Origin: Methylobacter sp.
GTDB taxonomy: Bacteria; Pseudomonadota; Gammaproteobacteria; Methylococcales; Methylomonadaceae
NCBI GenBank assembly: GCA_030684815.1
Contig: JAUXXQ010000212.1
Location: forward strand, 1-35,060
DNA length: 35,060 nucleotides
Direction: 5' to 3'
The notes under the pieces: generated by a model
The model's database searches: none
What the model was told of the DNA's origin: nothing
The model's input: the letters and a program-made list of their open reading frames with translations, nothing else
Part shown: piece after piece, positions 13,864 through 23,134 of the stretch
Numbering within the stretch: position 1 is the first letter of the stretch
Layout of the letters: the number at the start of each line of letters is the position of its first letter
Made by a program: the position numbers and the translations under genes

Positions 13864-15488
13864 AATTCAATTAGGTAAGGTTCCGCATTCAACAAGCACA
13901 GCCGAAAACAGCTGTGTTTATCGTCGGTTAAATAATAGCTCAATTTCGCCTGGTTTAATTCGGCCAGTTCTTTTGAAATATAAAGCCCTAAACCCGTGCC
14001 GCTGGACGAGGTGGTAAAAAACGGTTCAAACAAATGGCTCAAATGTTCGTGGCTGATGCCGGAACCGTTGTCAATCACTTCTATGCAAGCCCCTTGCGGG
14101 TTGGCAAACGCGCGCAAAATGATGGCGCCCAGTTCCGGTTTGCCGTATTTCAGCGCATTGCGGCACAGATTATCCATAATCTGCCGCAAATGCCCCGGAT
14201 CTATCAGCACATACAAGGCTTCATCGGCATACAGCAGCTTGAAGGCTGCGTTATTAATCGCGTGTTCAGCGCTGAAATTTTTCAGGTAAGCGTCCAGCCA
14301 GGGCTTTAAATAGATTTTTTCCCGGCGCGAATCGGTGCGCCGGGAAAGCTGCAAAATATCTTCGATAATATGATTAACGCGCACCGAGTGGGTTTGGATG
14401 ATTTGGGTCAAGCGCCGGTCTTGGGCGGACAGTTGTGTATTTTCCGACAGCAATTGGCTGGCGTGACTGATAGCGCCTAAAGGATTGCGAATTTCGTGGG
14501 CGATGCTGGCGGTTAGCCGCCCTAGTGATGCCAGTTTGCTTTGCTGTACTTGCTGGTTGTATAGCGCAATATCTTCAAGAATGATCATGTAAAAAAGTTC
14601 TTGGCCGGCAGGCAAAGGCATAAAGCGGCTGTGAATTTCGGACTGATTGGGCAATTGCAGCAAGGCAAGGTTGTATTCGGGGTCAGTGAGCCAGGTCTGA
14701 AAAGCTGTCGCTAAATGCGTCGAAATGTCGTTAAGTTGTGTGGGCAGTGCCGACAAATTGACCAGCCGTAAGGCGGCCTCATTAGCCATCTGGATAGCCT
14801 GTTGTTTATTGGTGATGATGATGCCCGATTGCAGATGCTGGATAATATATTTATTCAGGTCCTCAAGTTTGATGATGGTTTGCTGCTGTTGGTCGGCCAG
14901 CTGAAATATTTGCTCGCTACGCTTTGCCAAAATATATGACAACAGGGCAATGGTAAAAAAGGCCGCACCCAGCATCCCGGCATTGGCATAAGAGGTCGAA
15001 TCAAAACTATGCGTGTAATCGGCAACGACTTGTTCGCCCAATACCGCCAAACTGGCCAGTGCGGCAAACAGCATCGCGCAACGGCCACCGATTAATAAAC
15101 CGCCGGCGGCGATAGACACCGCAATCAATGTGCCCATGCCGCTGTTAATCCCGCCGGACGCGTGCATGATCAGCGTGAGTATCAGGATGTCGCTAAAAAT
15201 AAGCAGCTGTGCTTGCACGGTGTAGCCGGTCAATCGCCATACGATGCAAATGCCGGAGACGAACGAAATGATCAGATAACTCAGGCTGCTGTAGGTGAAT
15301 AAACGGCCGTCGTAAGCGCCAAGCAATGAAGAATCGGTATCGCTGTAAAACAACGCGACAAACAGAGCGGCCAAAATAAGGCGATAGCCGAGAAAAACTT
15401 TCAGCAACAGCCAGGCTTGTTTGGCGGGAATGCCGTAGCCTTTGGAGAAGGGACAGGGAAAGATAGTCTCGTTAGTATTTGGCGGCAT
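13860..15488 (-). CDS. pilS: Sensor histidine kinase PilS
   Basis: The 542-residue protein has about six membrane helices in its first 190 residues, the hallmark of PilS-type sensors. A short cytoplasmic PAS-like segment follows (about 205-310). The dimerisation domain has His331 in ASIAHEIRNPLGAI. The ATPase core carries the N box (NLCRNALKYG), the G1 box (VIDNGSGIS) and GTGLGLYIS. It phosphorylates PilR in response to membrane signals, in pseudomonads the level of pilin. The gene is transcribed away from sucC, and its stop overlaps the pilR start. Confidence 0.9.
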   Translation of the reverse strand: MPPNTNETIFPCPFSKGYGIPAKQAWLLLKVFLGYRLILAALFVALFYSDTDSSLLGAYDGRLFTYSSLSYLIISFVSGICIVWRLTGYTVQAQLLIFSDILILTLIMHASGGINSGMGTLIAVSIAAGGLLIGGRCAMLFAALASLAVLGEQVVADYTHSFDSTSYANAGMLGAAFFTIALLSYILAKRSEQIFQLADQQQQTIIKLEDLNKYIIQHLQSGIIITNKQQAIQMANEAALRLVNLSALPTQLNDISTHLATAFQTWLTDPEYNLALLQLPNQSEIHSRFMPLPAGQELFYMIILEDIALYNQQVQQSKLASLGRLTASIAHEIRNPLGAISHASQLLSENTQLSAQDRRLTQIIQTHSVRVNHIIEDILQLSRRTDSRREKIYLKPWLDAYLKNFSAEHAINNAAFKLLYADEALYVLIDPGHLRQIMDNLCRNALKYGKPELGAIILRAFANPQGACIEVIDNGSGISHEHLSHLFEPFFTTSSSGTGLGLYISKELAELNQAKLSYYLTDDKHSCFRLCLLNAEPYLIEL

Positions 15489-15619
15489 GTTGGTTTTTTA
15501 AAATGGCGTTTTAGTGGGACTTGGTTAAAATGCTTAAAAAAGCCATTAATCGTAGCATTTAGTTGTCAGTTGCGTGAAAAATACCCGCCGGATTTACCGG
15601 CTAATCCAAGGAGTCATCA

Positions 15620-16789
15620 ATGAATATTCATGAGTACCAGGCCAAACAGTTGTTTTTGCATTACGCGATACCGGTGCCTGACGGCAAGTGGGCCGACACG
15701 CCTGAAAGTGCGGCACAAGTCGCCCAAGAATTGGGCGGCGAGGGTTGGGTGGTTAAAGCCCAAGTCCATGCCGGCGGCCGGGGTAAAGTCGGCGGCGTCA
15801 AATTGGCTAAATCGCCGGTTGAAGTGGCTGAATTAAGCCGGGAAATGCTCGGTAAACGCTTGGTCACCAAACAGACCGGCGCGGAAGGTTTGCCGGTCAA
15901 CTCATTGCTGATAGAAAAAACCTACCCGATTAAACGCGAGCTCTATTTAAGTTTGCTGGTTGATCGTGGCACCGAGCGCATTATTTTTGTTGCATCGGCC
16001 GCAGGCGGTATGGATATAGAAACAGTCGCCCACGAAACGCCCGAACAGATTATCTCGGTTCCGGTGCATCCGGCCGCCGGTTTGCAAGGCTATCAATGCC
16101 GCAAAGTCGCTTACGCCCTGGGGCTTAAAGGCGCGCAGATCAAAGCTTTAAGCAAAATCATGCAGGGCTTGTATGACCTATTTTTAGCCAAAGACGCCAG
16201 CCAGATTGAAATCAACCCGCTGATAGAAACCGACAGCGGCGAGTTGATGGCGCTGGATGCCAAGATCAATTTCGACGATAACGCTGTTGCCGCACATCCC
16301 GAGATTTTGGCGATGAAAGACCCCGAGCAGGAAGATGAAAAGGAAAACAAAGCCGAACAATTCGGGCTGAATTACATCACGCTGGAAGGCAATATCGGCT
16401 GCATGGTTAATGGCGCGGGCTTGGCGATGGCGACCATGGATTTGGTCAAATTGAAAGGCGGCTTACCCGCCAATTTCCTCGATGTCGGCGGCGGCACCAG
16501 TGTTGACAAGGTTTGCGAGGCGTTCAAACTGATTTTATCGGATCACAGCGTCAAAGCGGTATTGGTCAATATTTTTGGCGGCATCGTGCAATGCGACATT
16601 ATCGCGTCGGGCATTTTGGCTGCGGTCGAGCAGGTTCACGTTACCCTACCGGTCGTGGTGCGCCTCGAAGGCACGAATGCCGAACAAGGCCGCGCCTTGC
16701 TCAGCAACACCGGATTGAACCTTTATGCGGCAGATAATTTAGCACACGCCGCAGAACAAGTAGTCGCACTCGCAAAGGAGGCCGCATGA
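15620..16789 (+). CDS. sucC: Succinyl-CoA synthetase beta subunit
   Basis: The 389-residue product has the full length of SucC and its usual opening [12 protein letters not shown]. The ATP-grasp fold is visible in [20 protein letters not shown], the metal-binding stretch [10 protein letters not shown], and the later [14 protein letters not shown] and [14 protein letters not shown]. It forms the nucleotide-binding half of the enzyme that makes ATP or GTP from succinyl-CoA in the TCA cycle. AAGGAG at 15608-15613 is an ideal ribosome binding site. The related malate-CoA ligase of the serine cycle is the main alternative, but no serine-cycle genes are nearby and the pair looks like standard SucCD. 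Confidence 0.94.
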   Translation: MNIHEYQAKQLFLHYAIPVPDGKWADTPESAAQVAQELGGEGWVVKAQVHAGGRGKVGGVKLAKSPVEVAELSREMLGKRLVTKQTGAEGLPVNSLLIEKTYPIKRELYLSLLVDRGTERIIFVASAAGGMDIETVAHETPEQIISVPVHPAAGLQGYQCRKVAYALGLKGAQIKALSKIMQGLYDLFLAKDASQIEINPLIETDSGELMALDAKINFDDNAVAAHPEILAMKDPEQEDEKENKAEQFGLNYITLEGNIGCMVNGAGLAMATMDLVKLKGGLPANFLDVGGGTSVDKVCEAFKLILSDHSVKAVLVNIFGGIVQCDIIASGILAAVEQVHVTLPVVVRLEGTNAEQGRALLSNTGLNLYAADNLAHAAEQVVALAKEAA

Positions 16790-17652
16790 GCATTTTAATC
16801 GACAAAGACACCAAAGTAATTTGCCAGGGCTTTACCGGCAAACAAGGCACGTTTCATTCCCAACAAGCGCTCGATTACGGCACTAAATTAGTCGGCGGCG
16901 TCACTCCGGAACGCGGCGGCGAAACCCATTTGGGTTTGCCGGTGTTCAACACGGTACAGGATGCTGTGAACGATACCGGCGCCACCGCCAGCGTCATTTA
17001 CGTGCCGCCTTTTTATGCGGCTGATGCAATTTTAGAAGCGGTCGATGCCGGCATACAACTGATTGTCTGCATCACCGAAGGCATACCGATATTGCAAATG
17101 CTGCGCGTCAAGGCCGCGATGGCGGGAACCGGTGTGTTGTTAATCGGCCCGAACTGCCCCGGCGTGATCACTCCCGGCGCCTGCAAAATCGGCATCATGC
17201 CCGGTCATATCCACCTGCCCGGCTCAATCGGCATCGTCTCGCGTTCCGGCACTTTAACTTATGAATCGGTGCATCAAACCACCGCGCAAGGCTTGGGGCA
17301 AAGCACCTGCGTCGGCATCGGCGGCGACCCGATTCACGGTATGAACTTCGTTGACGTGTTGAGCCGTTTTCAGGCCGATGAGCAAACCAAAGGCATCGTG
17401 ATGGTCGGCGAAATCGGCGGCGGCGAGGAAGAAGATGCGGCGGAATACATCAAAGCCCATGTCACCAAACCGGTGGTTGCTTATATCGCAGGGCAAACCG
17501 CGCCTCCCGGAAAGCGCATGGGCCATGCCGGTGCGATTGTGACCGGCGGCAAAGGCACTGCGGAAGGTAAAGTCGCCGCGCTTAAAGCGGCGGGGATTGA
17601 GGTGGTCAGTTCGCCGACTGATATTGGCGTGGCGATGAAGGGGTGTTTGTAA
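16786..17652 (+). CDS. sucD: Succinyl-CoA synthetase alpha subunit
   Basis: The 288-residue subunit begins [18 protein letters not shown], the CoA-binding fold, and retains [17 protein letters not shown] and SRSGTLTYE. The phosphorylated active-site histidine is His247 in [14 protein letters not shown]. Length and motifs match the enterobacterial enzyme closely. It shares ATGA with the sucC stop, so the two subunits are translated together. A perfect hairpin follows 10 bases after the stop and the AT-rich ATPase module begins after that. Confidence 0.95.
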   Translation: MSILIDKDTKVICQGFTGKQGTFHSQQALDYGTKLVGGVTPERGGETHLGLPVFNTVQDAVNDTGATASVIYVPPFYAADAILEAVDAGIQLIVCITEGIPILQMLRVKAAMAGTGVLLIGPNCPGVITPGACKIGIMPGHIHLPGSIGIVSRSGTLTYESVHQTTAQGLGQSTCVGIGGDPIHGMNFVDVLSRFQADEQTKGIVMVGEIGGGEEEDAAEYIKAHVTKPVVAYIAGQTAPPGKRMGHAGAIVTGGKGTAEGKVAALKAAGIEVVSSPTDIGVAMKGCL

Positions 17653-17662
17653 AGTTGACTGT

Positions 17663-17686
17663 AGAGACGCGATTTATCGCGTCTCT
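17663..17686. repeat. Perfect 10-bp hairpin (AGAGACGCGA/TCGCGTCTCT)
   Basis: Ten base pairs with a 4-nt TTTA loop lie 10 bases after the sucD stop. There is no T tract, so terminator function is uncertain. GTAGAGACGCG palindromes of this type occur as dispersed repeats in cyanobacteria and other bacteria. It marks the junction between the housekeeping sucCD operon and the AT-rich module that follows. Confidence 0.8.
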
Positions 17687-17704
17687 CAATTCAGTATAAA
17701 AATA

Positions 17705-18991
17705 ATGGAAAACACTAAAATAATTTCGAAGATCACTACTAAAAACTACCGAAATCTGGTTAATGAAGACGGTATTGCCTTAAATAATCTCAATATTTTG
17801 ATTGGTTCAAACGGTTCTGGTAAAAGCAATTTGGTAGGTATACTGGAGTTCTTAAAAAATTGCTTAACGCCTACATCTGATTTAGATAGCCGGGGAATTA
17901 CTGCTTTTCAAAACGCATTGTCCAAGCTTGGATACAATATTTTAGATGCCTATATTGATAAACCGGCAACCGTCGACTTGATATTTAAGTTTCCTTATTT
18001 ACATTCATCCAGTGGTATGGAATTTAACTTGTCACTTTTTATAGATAAATCTACTGTATTTATTAATGATGAGACTTTAATTAATCTTAACCATGATACT
18101 AAATCAGAGTTATCATTTTATTACCGAAGCCATCTTAATACTCTTGGTAGAGCTTCTGTTTTTATTAAATCCGAGAAACCTGAAAGATATTCTTTAACAG
18201 AACTGGAAGAAATACCAACGAATGAATTGTCATTAATTGCTATTCCAAAACTATTAATAGAGAAGGGAATTCTTTCACCCGAACAAATTCCTTTATATAA
18301 AGCCAGCCGTGATTTAGAGGATACAGTCAAAAAATGGCAGTTTTACAATGCCAATGAAATGGATTTGGCAAAAATTCGTGGCGAAAGGCCCAAAGTGGGA
18401 TCAAGTGACGTAATACTTGCCACATCAGGCGAAAACTTGCCTGCCGTTTTAGACAACATAAGCAATCACATAAAATACGGTCTTGATTTTGATGAGCGCA
18501 TTAATAATGCAATGAAGGATATATTGCCTATGACCAAGCGCATCAAAACTTCCAGAGAAGGTATGTCGCTGACAGTACGATGGTATTTTGACGACATGGA
18601 AGAACCTTTCTATTTAAACGACATGTCGGACGGAACTGTGCGCATGTTGTGCTGGGCAACTATTTTACACTCGCCCATACTGCCGACGTTATTAGTCATT
18701 GATGAACCTGAATTAAGCCTGCATATCGCCTGGATGGGGATTTTAGCGAACTGGATAAAGCAAGCCTCGCAAAAAACACAGATTATTATTTCAACGCATA
18801 GCCCCGATTTATTGGATTACTTTACCGATTGTGCTGGCGATGTGATTTGTTTTGAAAAAACTCAACCTAAAGGGCATTTTAAAGCGCAAAAACTGCCTGA
18901 AGCTATCATAAAAGACAAAATAGCAGAGGGTTGGCAACTGGGCGACTTATATCGAACCGGCGATGATGTTATCGGGGGATGGCCTTGGTAA
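17705..18991 (+). CDS. AAA ATPase of a putative split-OLD defence module
   Basis: The 428-residue ABC-type ATPase (AAA_21, RecF/OLD-like) has Walker A IGSNGSGKSN (33-42), the signature-like MSDGTVR (307-313), Walker B LLVIDEPELSLH (329-340) and the H-loop STHSPDLL (363-370). Between Walker A and the signature lies a long insertion (about 60-290) without recognised motifs. The C terminus, LGDLYRTGDDVIGG, resembles that of ATPases paired with DUF4276 proteins. It overlaps the next gene by 13 bases. The reading frame is clearly richer in A and T than sucD or nadE, which suggests acquisition. Such ATPases typically sense invading DNA or phage proteins and control a nuclease partner; that role is inferred. 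Confidence 0.85.
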   Translation: MENTKIISKITTKNYRNLVNEDGIALNNLNILIGSNGSGKSNLVGILEFLKNCLTPTSDLDSRGITAFQNALSKLGYNILDAYIDKPATVDLIFKFPYLHSSSGMEFNLSLFIDKSTVFINDETLINLNHDTKSELSFYYRSHLNTLGRASVFIKSEKPERYSLTELEEIPTNELSLIAIPKLLIEKGILSPEQIPLYKASRDLEDTVKKWQFYNANEMDLAKIRGERPKVGSSDVILATSGENLPAVLDNISNHIKYGLDFDERINNAMKDILPMTKRIKTSREGMSLTVRWYFDDMEEPFYLNDMSDGTVRMLCWATILHSPILPTLLVIDEPELSLHIAWMGILANWIKQASQKTQIIISTHSPDLLDYFTDCAGDVICFEKTQPKGHFKAQKLPEAIIKDKIAEGWQLGDLYRTGDDVIGGWPW

Positions 18992-19737
18992 TTTGGCTGT
19001 TTGCCGGGGGCGGGGAATCTGAATTGGGCGAACGGGAAGGTGATATAAAAGGCATAGTTTGCTTTTTTGAAAAACATTTCCCTGATTTTACGTTTCACAG
19101 AATTACACCCGCAAGAAATAAACGCCCCCCTGCTAAAGTTTTACTTAATGCTGCCAATGATGCATTGGGTAAAACAGGAAAAGCTTTTGCCAAGCAAATT
19201 AAAGCCAAACTGGACGAGAAGATTAAATATCAGAGTCCGCCCGATGCGATATTAATCTTGGATGATCTGGATTGTAGTTGTGATGTTGAACGTAAATCGC
19301 TATTTGAGAACACCGTTAACCAAGCCGGAAGCGGGGCATTCAAAGAAATTCGTCGGATTATCGGCTTTGCCGCACCTGAGCTGGAAGCGTGGGTGATTGC
19401 TGATTGGGAGAATACCATCGCCAAACATATCGATTTTAGAGAAAACAATAAAGCCATGCAGCATTGGCTGAGCTGTAACGGCGTATCTTTTGCAACGCCG
19501 GAAACATTCAGCTTTTATAATAAAAGTAAAAAATCCTGCCACGATAAACTTTCTGATCTCTTAATCGAATCCTCTCGACAAAAAAATCAAACGGTTTATT
19601 CGAAAGCACAGCATACGCCTCAATTATTGCTTGCTCCTGATTTGAATCCTGATGTTGTGGCTAAAAAATGTCCAATTTTCAGAGATTTTTTCACTCAATT
19701 ACAAAAATTAAGCCCAAACTCGCAATACCTCCAATGA
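18979..19737 (+). CDS. DUF4276/TOPRIM-like partner protein, putative nuclease
   Basis: The 252-residue protein has an early GGGESELGE (10-18; Glu13 or Glu15), LILDDLDC (92-99) and PELEAWVIAD (133-142). That order fits DUF4276 and related TOPRIM-like proteins, where one Glu and a DxD (here Asp96-Leu-Asp98) bind metal. The C-terminal region has YSKAQHTPQ and KKCPIFRDFF, also family-like. With the ATPase before it, the pair resembles an OLD nuclease divided into two proteins, as in PARIS and AbiL-type systems. The ATG at 18979 overlaps the ATPase end by 13 bases. Its stop shares ATGA with nadE. Family membership is likely; nuclease activity and target are inference. Confidence 0.65.
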   Translation: MALVIWLFAGGGESELGEREGDIKGIVCFFEKHFPDFTFHRITPARNKRPPAKVLLNAANDALGKTGKAFAKQIKAKLDEKIKYQSPPDAILILDDLDCSCDVERKSLFENTVNQAGSGAFKEIRRIIGFAAPELEAWVIADWENTIAKHIDFRENNKAMQHWLSCNGVSFATPETFSFYNKSKKSCHDKLSDLLIESSRQKNQTVYSKAQHTPQLLLAPDLNPDVVAKKCPIFRDFFTQLQKLSPNSQYLQ

Positions 19738-21344
19738 CACTAAAAATAGCCCTAGCCCAAACCAACTTCCTAGTCGGCGACATCGCCGCCAATGTCGACA
19801 ATATCGCCCGCGCCGCCATATACGCCCGAGATCAATTGGGCGCGGAGTTGGTCGTCTTTCCTGAACTGACCATCACCGGCTATCCGGCGGAAGACCTGTT
19901 ATTGCGCGCCGATTTCATTGCCGCCGCCAATAACGCGCTGTATCAACTGGCCGACCGCGTTGACGGTATTGCAATGGTTGTCGGCTTTCCCGAACGCGCC
20001 GGAGACAAGCTTTATAACAGCGCGGCGGTATTGCATCAGGGCGCGATAACGGCCTGTTACCGCAAACGGGCACTGCCTAATTACGGCGTGTTCGATGAGC
20101 AACGTTATTTTACGGCGGGCAACCAACCTTGCGTATTTGAGTTTAACGGCACCTTTATCGGCCTGACTATCTGCGAAGATGTTTGGAAAGTCGGCATTAT
20201 CGAGGCCAACAAACAGGCGGGTGCTGAACTGTTGCTGACGCTGAATGCCTCGCCGTTCAATTCGGGAAAAATCCATCAGCGCGAAGACATTGTTTGCAGA
20301 CAGGTTAAAGCCGCGCAGATTCCTTTGGTTTATGTCAATCAAATCGGCGGTCAGGATGAATTGATTTTCGACGGCGCGTCTTTTGTCGCTGATGCGGACG
20401 GGAATATTGTGTTCCGTGCCGAGGAGTTTAAAGAACAAATCACTGTGGTTGAGTTTGAAGGCTGTCATCCACTAAAAAACAGCTGTGCGCCGCTGTATGC
20501 TGAAGTGTCCAGCGAGTATCAGGCGCTGGTGCTGGGCATTAAGGATTATGTGCGTAAAAACGGTTTTCAGGGTGCGATTTTGGGTCTGTCCGGCGGTATC
20601 GATTCAGCGCTGGTGCTGGCGTTGGCGGTCGATGCGCTGGGTGCGGATAAGGTTGAGGCCGTGCTGCTGCCGTCGCGCTATACGCAGGATATGAGCAATG
20701 AAGACGCGGTGCTGGAAGCGGAAGCCTTGGGCGTTCACTATCACAGCATTCCGATAGAACCTGCTGTGAATGCCTTTACTGCCATGTTGGCCGACATTTT
20801 TAGCGGTACAGCCAAAGACGCCACCGAGGAAAACATTCAGGCGCGTTGCCGGGGTGTGGTGTTGATGGCGCTGTCGAACAAGCAGGGCAAGCTGCTGCTG
20901 ACCACCGGCAACAAGAGTGAAATGAGCGTCGGTTATGCAACGCTGTACGGCGATATGTCCGGCGGTTTTGCGCCGATCAAGGATGTGCCCAAGCTATTGG
21001 TTTATCAGCTGGCGCGTTATCGCAATTCGTTATCGCCGGTAATACCGGAACGCGTCATAAGCCGTCCGCCATCGGCAGAGTTGGCGCCCGATCAGGTCGA
21101 TGCCGATTCGCTGCCGCCTTATGAAGTGCTCGACCCTATCTTGGAGCGTTATATCGAAAAGGATCAGTCCGCTGCTGAAATTATCGCCGCCGGTTTCAGG
21201 CGCGAAGATGTCGCCCGCGCCATCAGTCTGGTCGACCGCAATGAATATAAACGCAGACAATCGCCGCCGGGCATCCGCATTACGGCTAGGGCATTTGGCC
21301 GTGACCGGCGTTATCCGATCACTTCCGGTTATAAAGGCATGTAA
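19734..21344 (+). CDS. nadE: Glutamine-dependent NAD+ synthetase
   Basis: Starting at ATG 19734 gives 536 residues opening MTLKIALAQTNF, the normal start. An in-frame ATG at 19668 would add 22 unfamiliar residues. The N-terminal nitrilase-type glutaminase has the triad Glu44 (FPELTITGY), Lys111 (CYRKRALPNYG) and Cys147 (LTICEDVW). The synthetase domain has the ATP-binding SGGIDS (286-291). It makes NAD+ from deamido-NAD+ with ammonia taken from glutamine. Its start lies inside the last codons of the DUF4276-like gene, and no good ribosome binding site is seen, so translation may depend on coupling. It is probably essential. Confidence 0.95.
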   Translation: MTLKIALAQTNFLVGDIAANVDNIARAAIYARDQLGAELVVFPELTITGYPAEDLLLRADFIAAANNALYQLADRVDGIAMVVGFPERAGDKLYNSAAVLHQGAITACYRKRALPNYGVFDEQRYFTAGNQPCVFEFNGTFIGLTICEDVWKVGIIEANKQAGAELLLTLNASPFNSGKIHQREDIVCRQVKAAQIPLVYVNQIGGQDELIFDGASFVADADGNIVFRAEEFKEQITVVEFEGCHPLKNSCAPLYAEVSSEYQALVLGIKDYVRKNGFQGAILGLSGGIDSALVLALAVDALGADKVEAVLLPSRYTQDMSNEDAVLEAEALGVHYHSIPIEPAVNAFTAMLADIFSGTAKDATEENIQARCRGVVLMALSNKQGKLLLTTGNKSEMSVGYATLYGDMSGGFAPIKDVPKLLVYQLARYRNSLSPVIPERVISRPPSAELAPDQVDADSLPPYEVLDPILERYIEKDQSAAEIIAAGFRREDVARAISLVDRNEYKRRQSPPGIRITARAFGRDRRYPITSGYKGM

Positions 21345-21510
21345 GCGCCATTCTCTATTCCAGCTTATTTGTAATACAATGGGTCGGTTTTTTCAGCCGT
21401 TTGTTTCGATCATCTGATGCTCTTACCAACGGGTTATAACCAAATAAAACATTACTGCTACCTCTGCCCGCATGTAGACAGTATTTTATAATTTAAAAAA
21501 GGTCAGTTTT

Positions 21511-22266
21511 ATGTGTTGGAGTGGTGAAGCGTCTGGTGTTTTAGCTGTCGCAGGTCTGAGTACCGCAGCTTATATTGCAATTAAACAAGGGGAGTCGAAA
21601 GAGCTGTGGATTCCGTTAACTTATTTCGCCTTAATGGAATTATTACAGGCGGTGACTTATGTCTATATCGATTTATGTGACAATCCCAGCAATCAGATAC
21701 TGACATTGCTGGGTTATCTGCATGTGGCGTTCCAGCCGTTTTTCGTCAACATGGTGGCGATGTATTTCATCCCGGAAAGCGTCAAACTGAAAATAAGGAC
21801 GACGGTTTATACAATTTGCACCATCGGCACGCTGTTCATGCTGATAAAAATGTACCCGTTTGTTTGGGCGGGCACTTGCAACATCGGTGTTGAAGGTTTT
21901 TGCGGGCCTAATGTGTGCTCCACGTCCGGCGCTTGGCATATCGCCTGGCAAATGCCGTTGAACGGCTTGATGTCCGACCCGGTCGGCTGGTTGTTTGGTT
22001 TTAACTGGGGGTTACATGCTTTCACTTATATCGTGGTCGCTTTTTATCTGCCGCTGATGTACGGTTCCTGGCGTTTCGTCGGCTTCCATTATTTGATCGG
22101 CCCGCTTATTTCCGATCTGACTACTGATGACCCTAATGAATATGCGGCGGTTTGGTGCCTGTTTTCTATCGCCTTGTGCGTGTCGGTGATTAAAACCCCG
22201 ATTAGAAAATACCTGCATGTTAAAACGTGGCCTTTTTATAAAAAGCATATTGCCGATTTGCTGTAA
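21511..22266 (+). CDS. Conserved membrane protein, DUF5765-like
   Basis: The 251-residue protein has about seven hydrophobic helices, starting with MCWSGEASGVLAVAG. It carries Cys residues at positions 2, 52, 97, 123, 130 and 136, some of them paired. The opening and the ELLQAVTY motif resemble the DUF5765 group of uncharacterised membrane proteins, seen among other places in methane-oxidising bacteria. An AAGG ribosome binding site lies 10 bases before the ATG. It precedes dapF by 40 bases and may be cotranscribed with it. Function is unknown; the many Trp and Cys residues could hold a cofactor or metal, but this is a guess. Confidence 0.7.
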   Translation: MCWSGEASGVLAVAGLSTAAYIAIKQGESKELWIPLTYFALMELLQAVTYVYIDLCDNPSNQILTLLGYLHVAFQPFFVNMVAMYFIPESVKLKIRTTVYTICTIGTLFMLIKMYPFVWAGTCNIGVEGFCGPNVCSTSGAWHIAWQMPLNGLMSDPVGWLFGFNWGLHAFTYIVVAFYLPLMYGSWRFVGFHYLIGPLISDLTTDDPNEYAAVWCLFSIALCVSVIKTPIRKYLHVKTWPFYKKHIADLL

Positions 22267-22306
22267 TTGTTTAAACCGGTTTTCGTCTCACTGACATCAA
22301 TAAAAA

Positions 22307-23134
22307 ATGATTAACTTTACTAAAATGCACGGCCTGGGCAATGATTTTGTAGTCATTGACGCCATTAATCAGCACATTGATTTAACTTCAGAGCAAATAC
22401 AGCGCTTGTCCGACCGGCACTTTGGCATCGGCTTCGACCAGCTATTGCTGGTTGAAAAGGCTGTCAGCGCCAATGCCGATTTCAAATACCGGATTTTTAA
22501 CGCCGATGGCGGCGAAGTCGATCAATGCGGCAATGGCGCGCGCTGTTTTGCCCGCTTTGTCCGCGATAAAAAACTGTCGGATAAGGATGAAATCTGCGTC
22601 GAAACTAATACCGGCCAATTAGTGCTGCATTTTGATAGAGATGATTTGATTACGGTCAATATGGGTATTCCCCGGCACACGCCAGCTGAAATCCCGTTAT
22701 TGGCGGACGAAGAGTCCCGGTTTTATACCGTGCAGGTTAACGACACCGAAAAAGCCTTCGGCGCGGTTTCGATGGGCAACCCCCACGCCGTCATTCAAGT
22801 GACCGACATTAAGGCAGCGCCGGTGGCTGAATTGGGCCGGGCTTTGGAAAGCCATGCTTTTTTCCCTGAGCGGGTTAACGTCGGCTTTATGCAAGTGGTC
22901 GACCGCCAACATGTCAAATTGCGGGTATTTGAACGCGGTGCGGCCGAAACGCTGGCTTGCGGTAGTGGGGCCTGTGCGGCTGCGGTCATCGGCATTGAAC
23001 ACAACCTGCTCGATCATACTGTTTATGTTGACTTGCCCGGCGGCACACTGACCATCAACTGGCAAGGGCGAGGCGAACCGGTGTTAATGACCGGCCCCGC
23101 CACCTCTGTTTTTGAAGGACATATTGTGTTATGA
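22307..23134 (+). CDS. dapF: Diaminopimelate epimerase
   Basis: The 275-residue enzyme interconverts LL- and meso-diaminopimelate for lysine and peptidoglycan synthesis. The opening INFTKMHGLGNDFVVID is diagnostic. The two catalytic cysteines are Cys74 (VDQCGNGAR) and Cys218 (ETLACGSGACA). FNADGGE and GNPHAV are also present. The stop overlaps the DUF484 gene start by four bases. The order dapF-DUF484-xerC is the standard gammaproteobacterial arrangement and supports the lineage assignment. Confidence 0.97.
   Translation: MINFTKMHGLGNDFVVIDAINQHIDLTSEQIQRLSDRHFGIGFDQLLLVEKAVSANADFKYRIFNADGGEVDQCGNGARCFARFVRDKKLSDKDEICVETNTGQLVLHFDRDDLITVNMGIPRHTPAEIPLLADEESRFYTVQVNDTEKAFGAVSMGNPHAVIQVTDIKAAPVAELGRALESHAFFPERVNVGFMQVVDRQHVKLRVFERGAAETLACGSGACAAAVIGIEHNLLDHTVYVDLPGGTLTINWQGRGEPVLMTGPATSVFEGHIVL

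Noticed and set aside
15620-17652. Malate-CoA ligase (mtkAB) of the serine cycle
   Set aside because: Lengths and motifs fit standard SucCD, and no serine-cycle genes are adjacent; sequence alone cannot fully exclude it.
21400-21510. Promoter with TAGACA and TATAAT before the DUF5765-like gene
   Set aside because: The two boxes are only about 7 bases apart, too close for a sigma-70 promoter.
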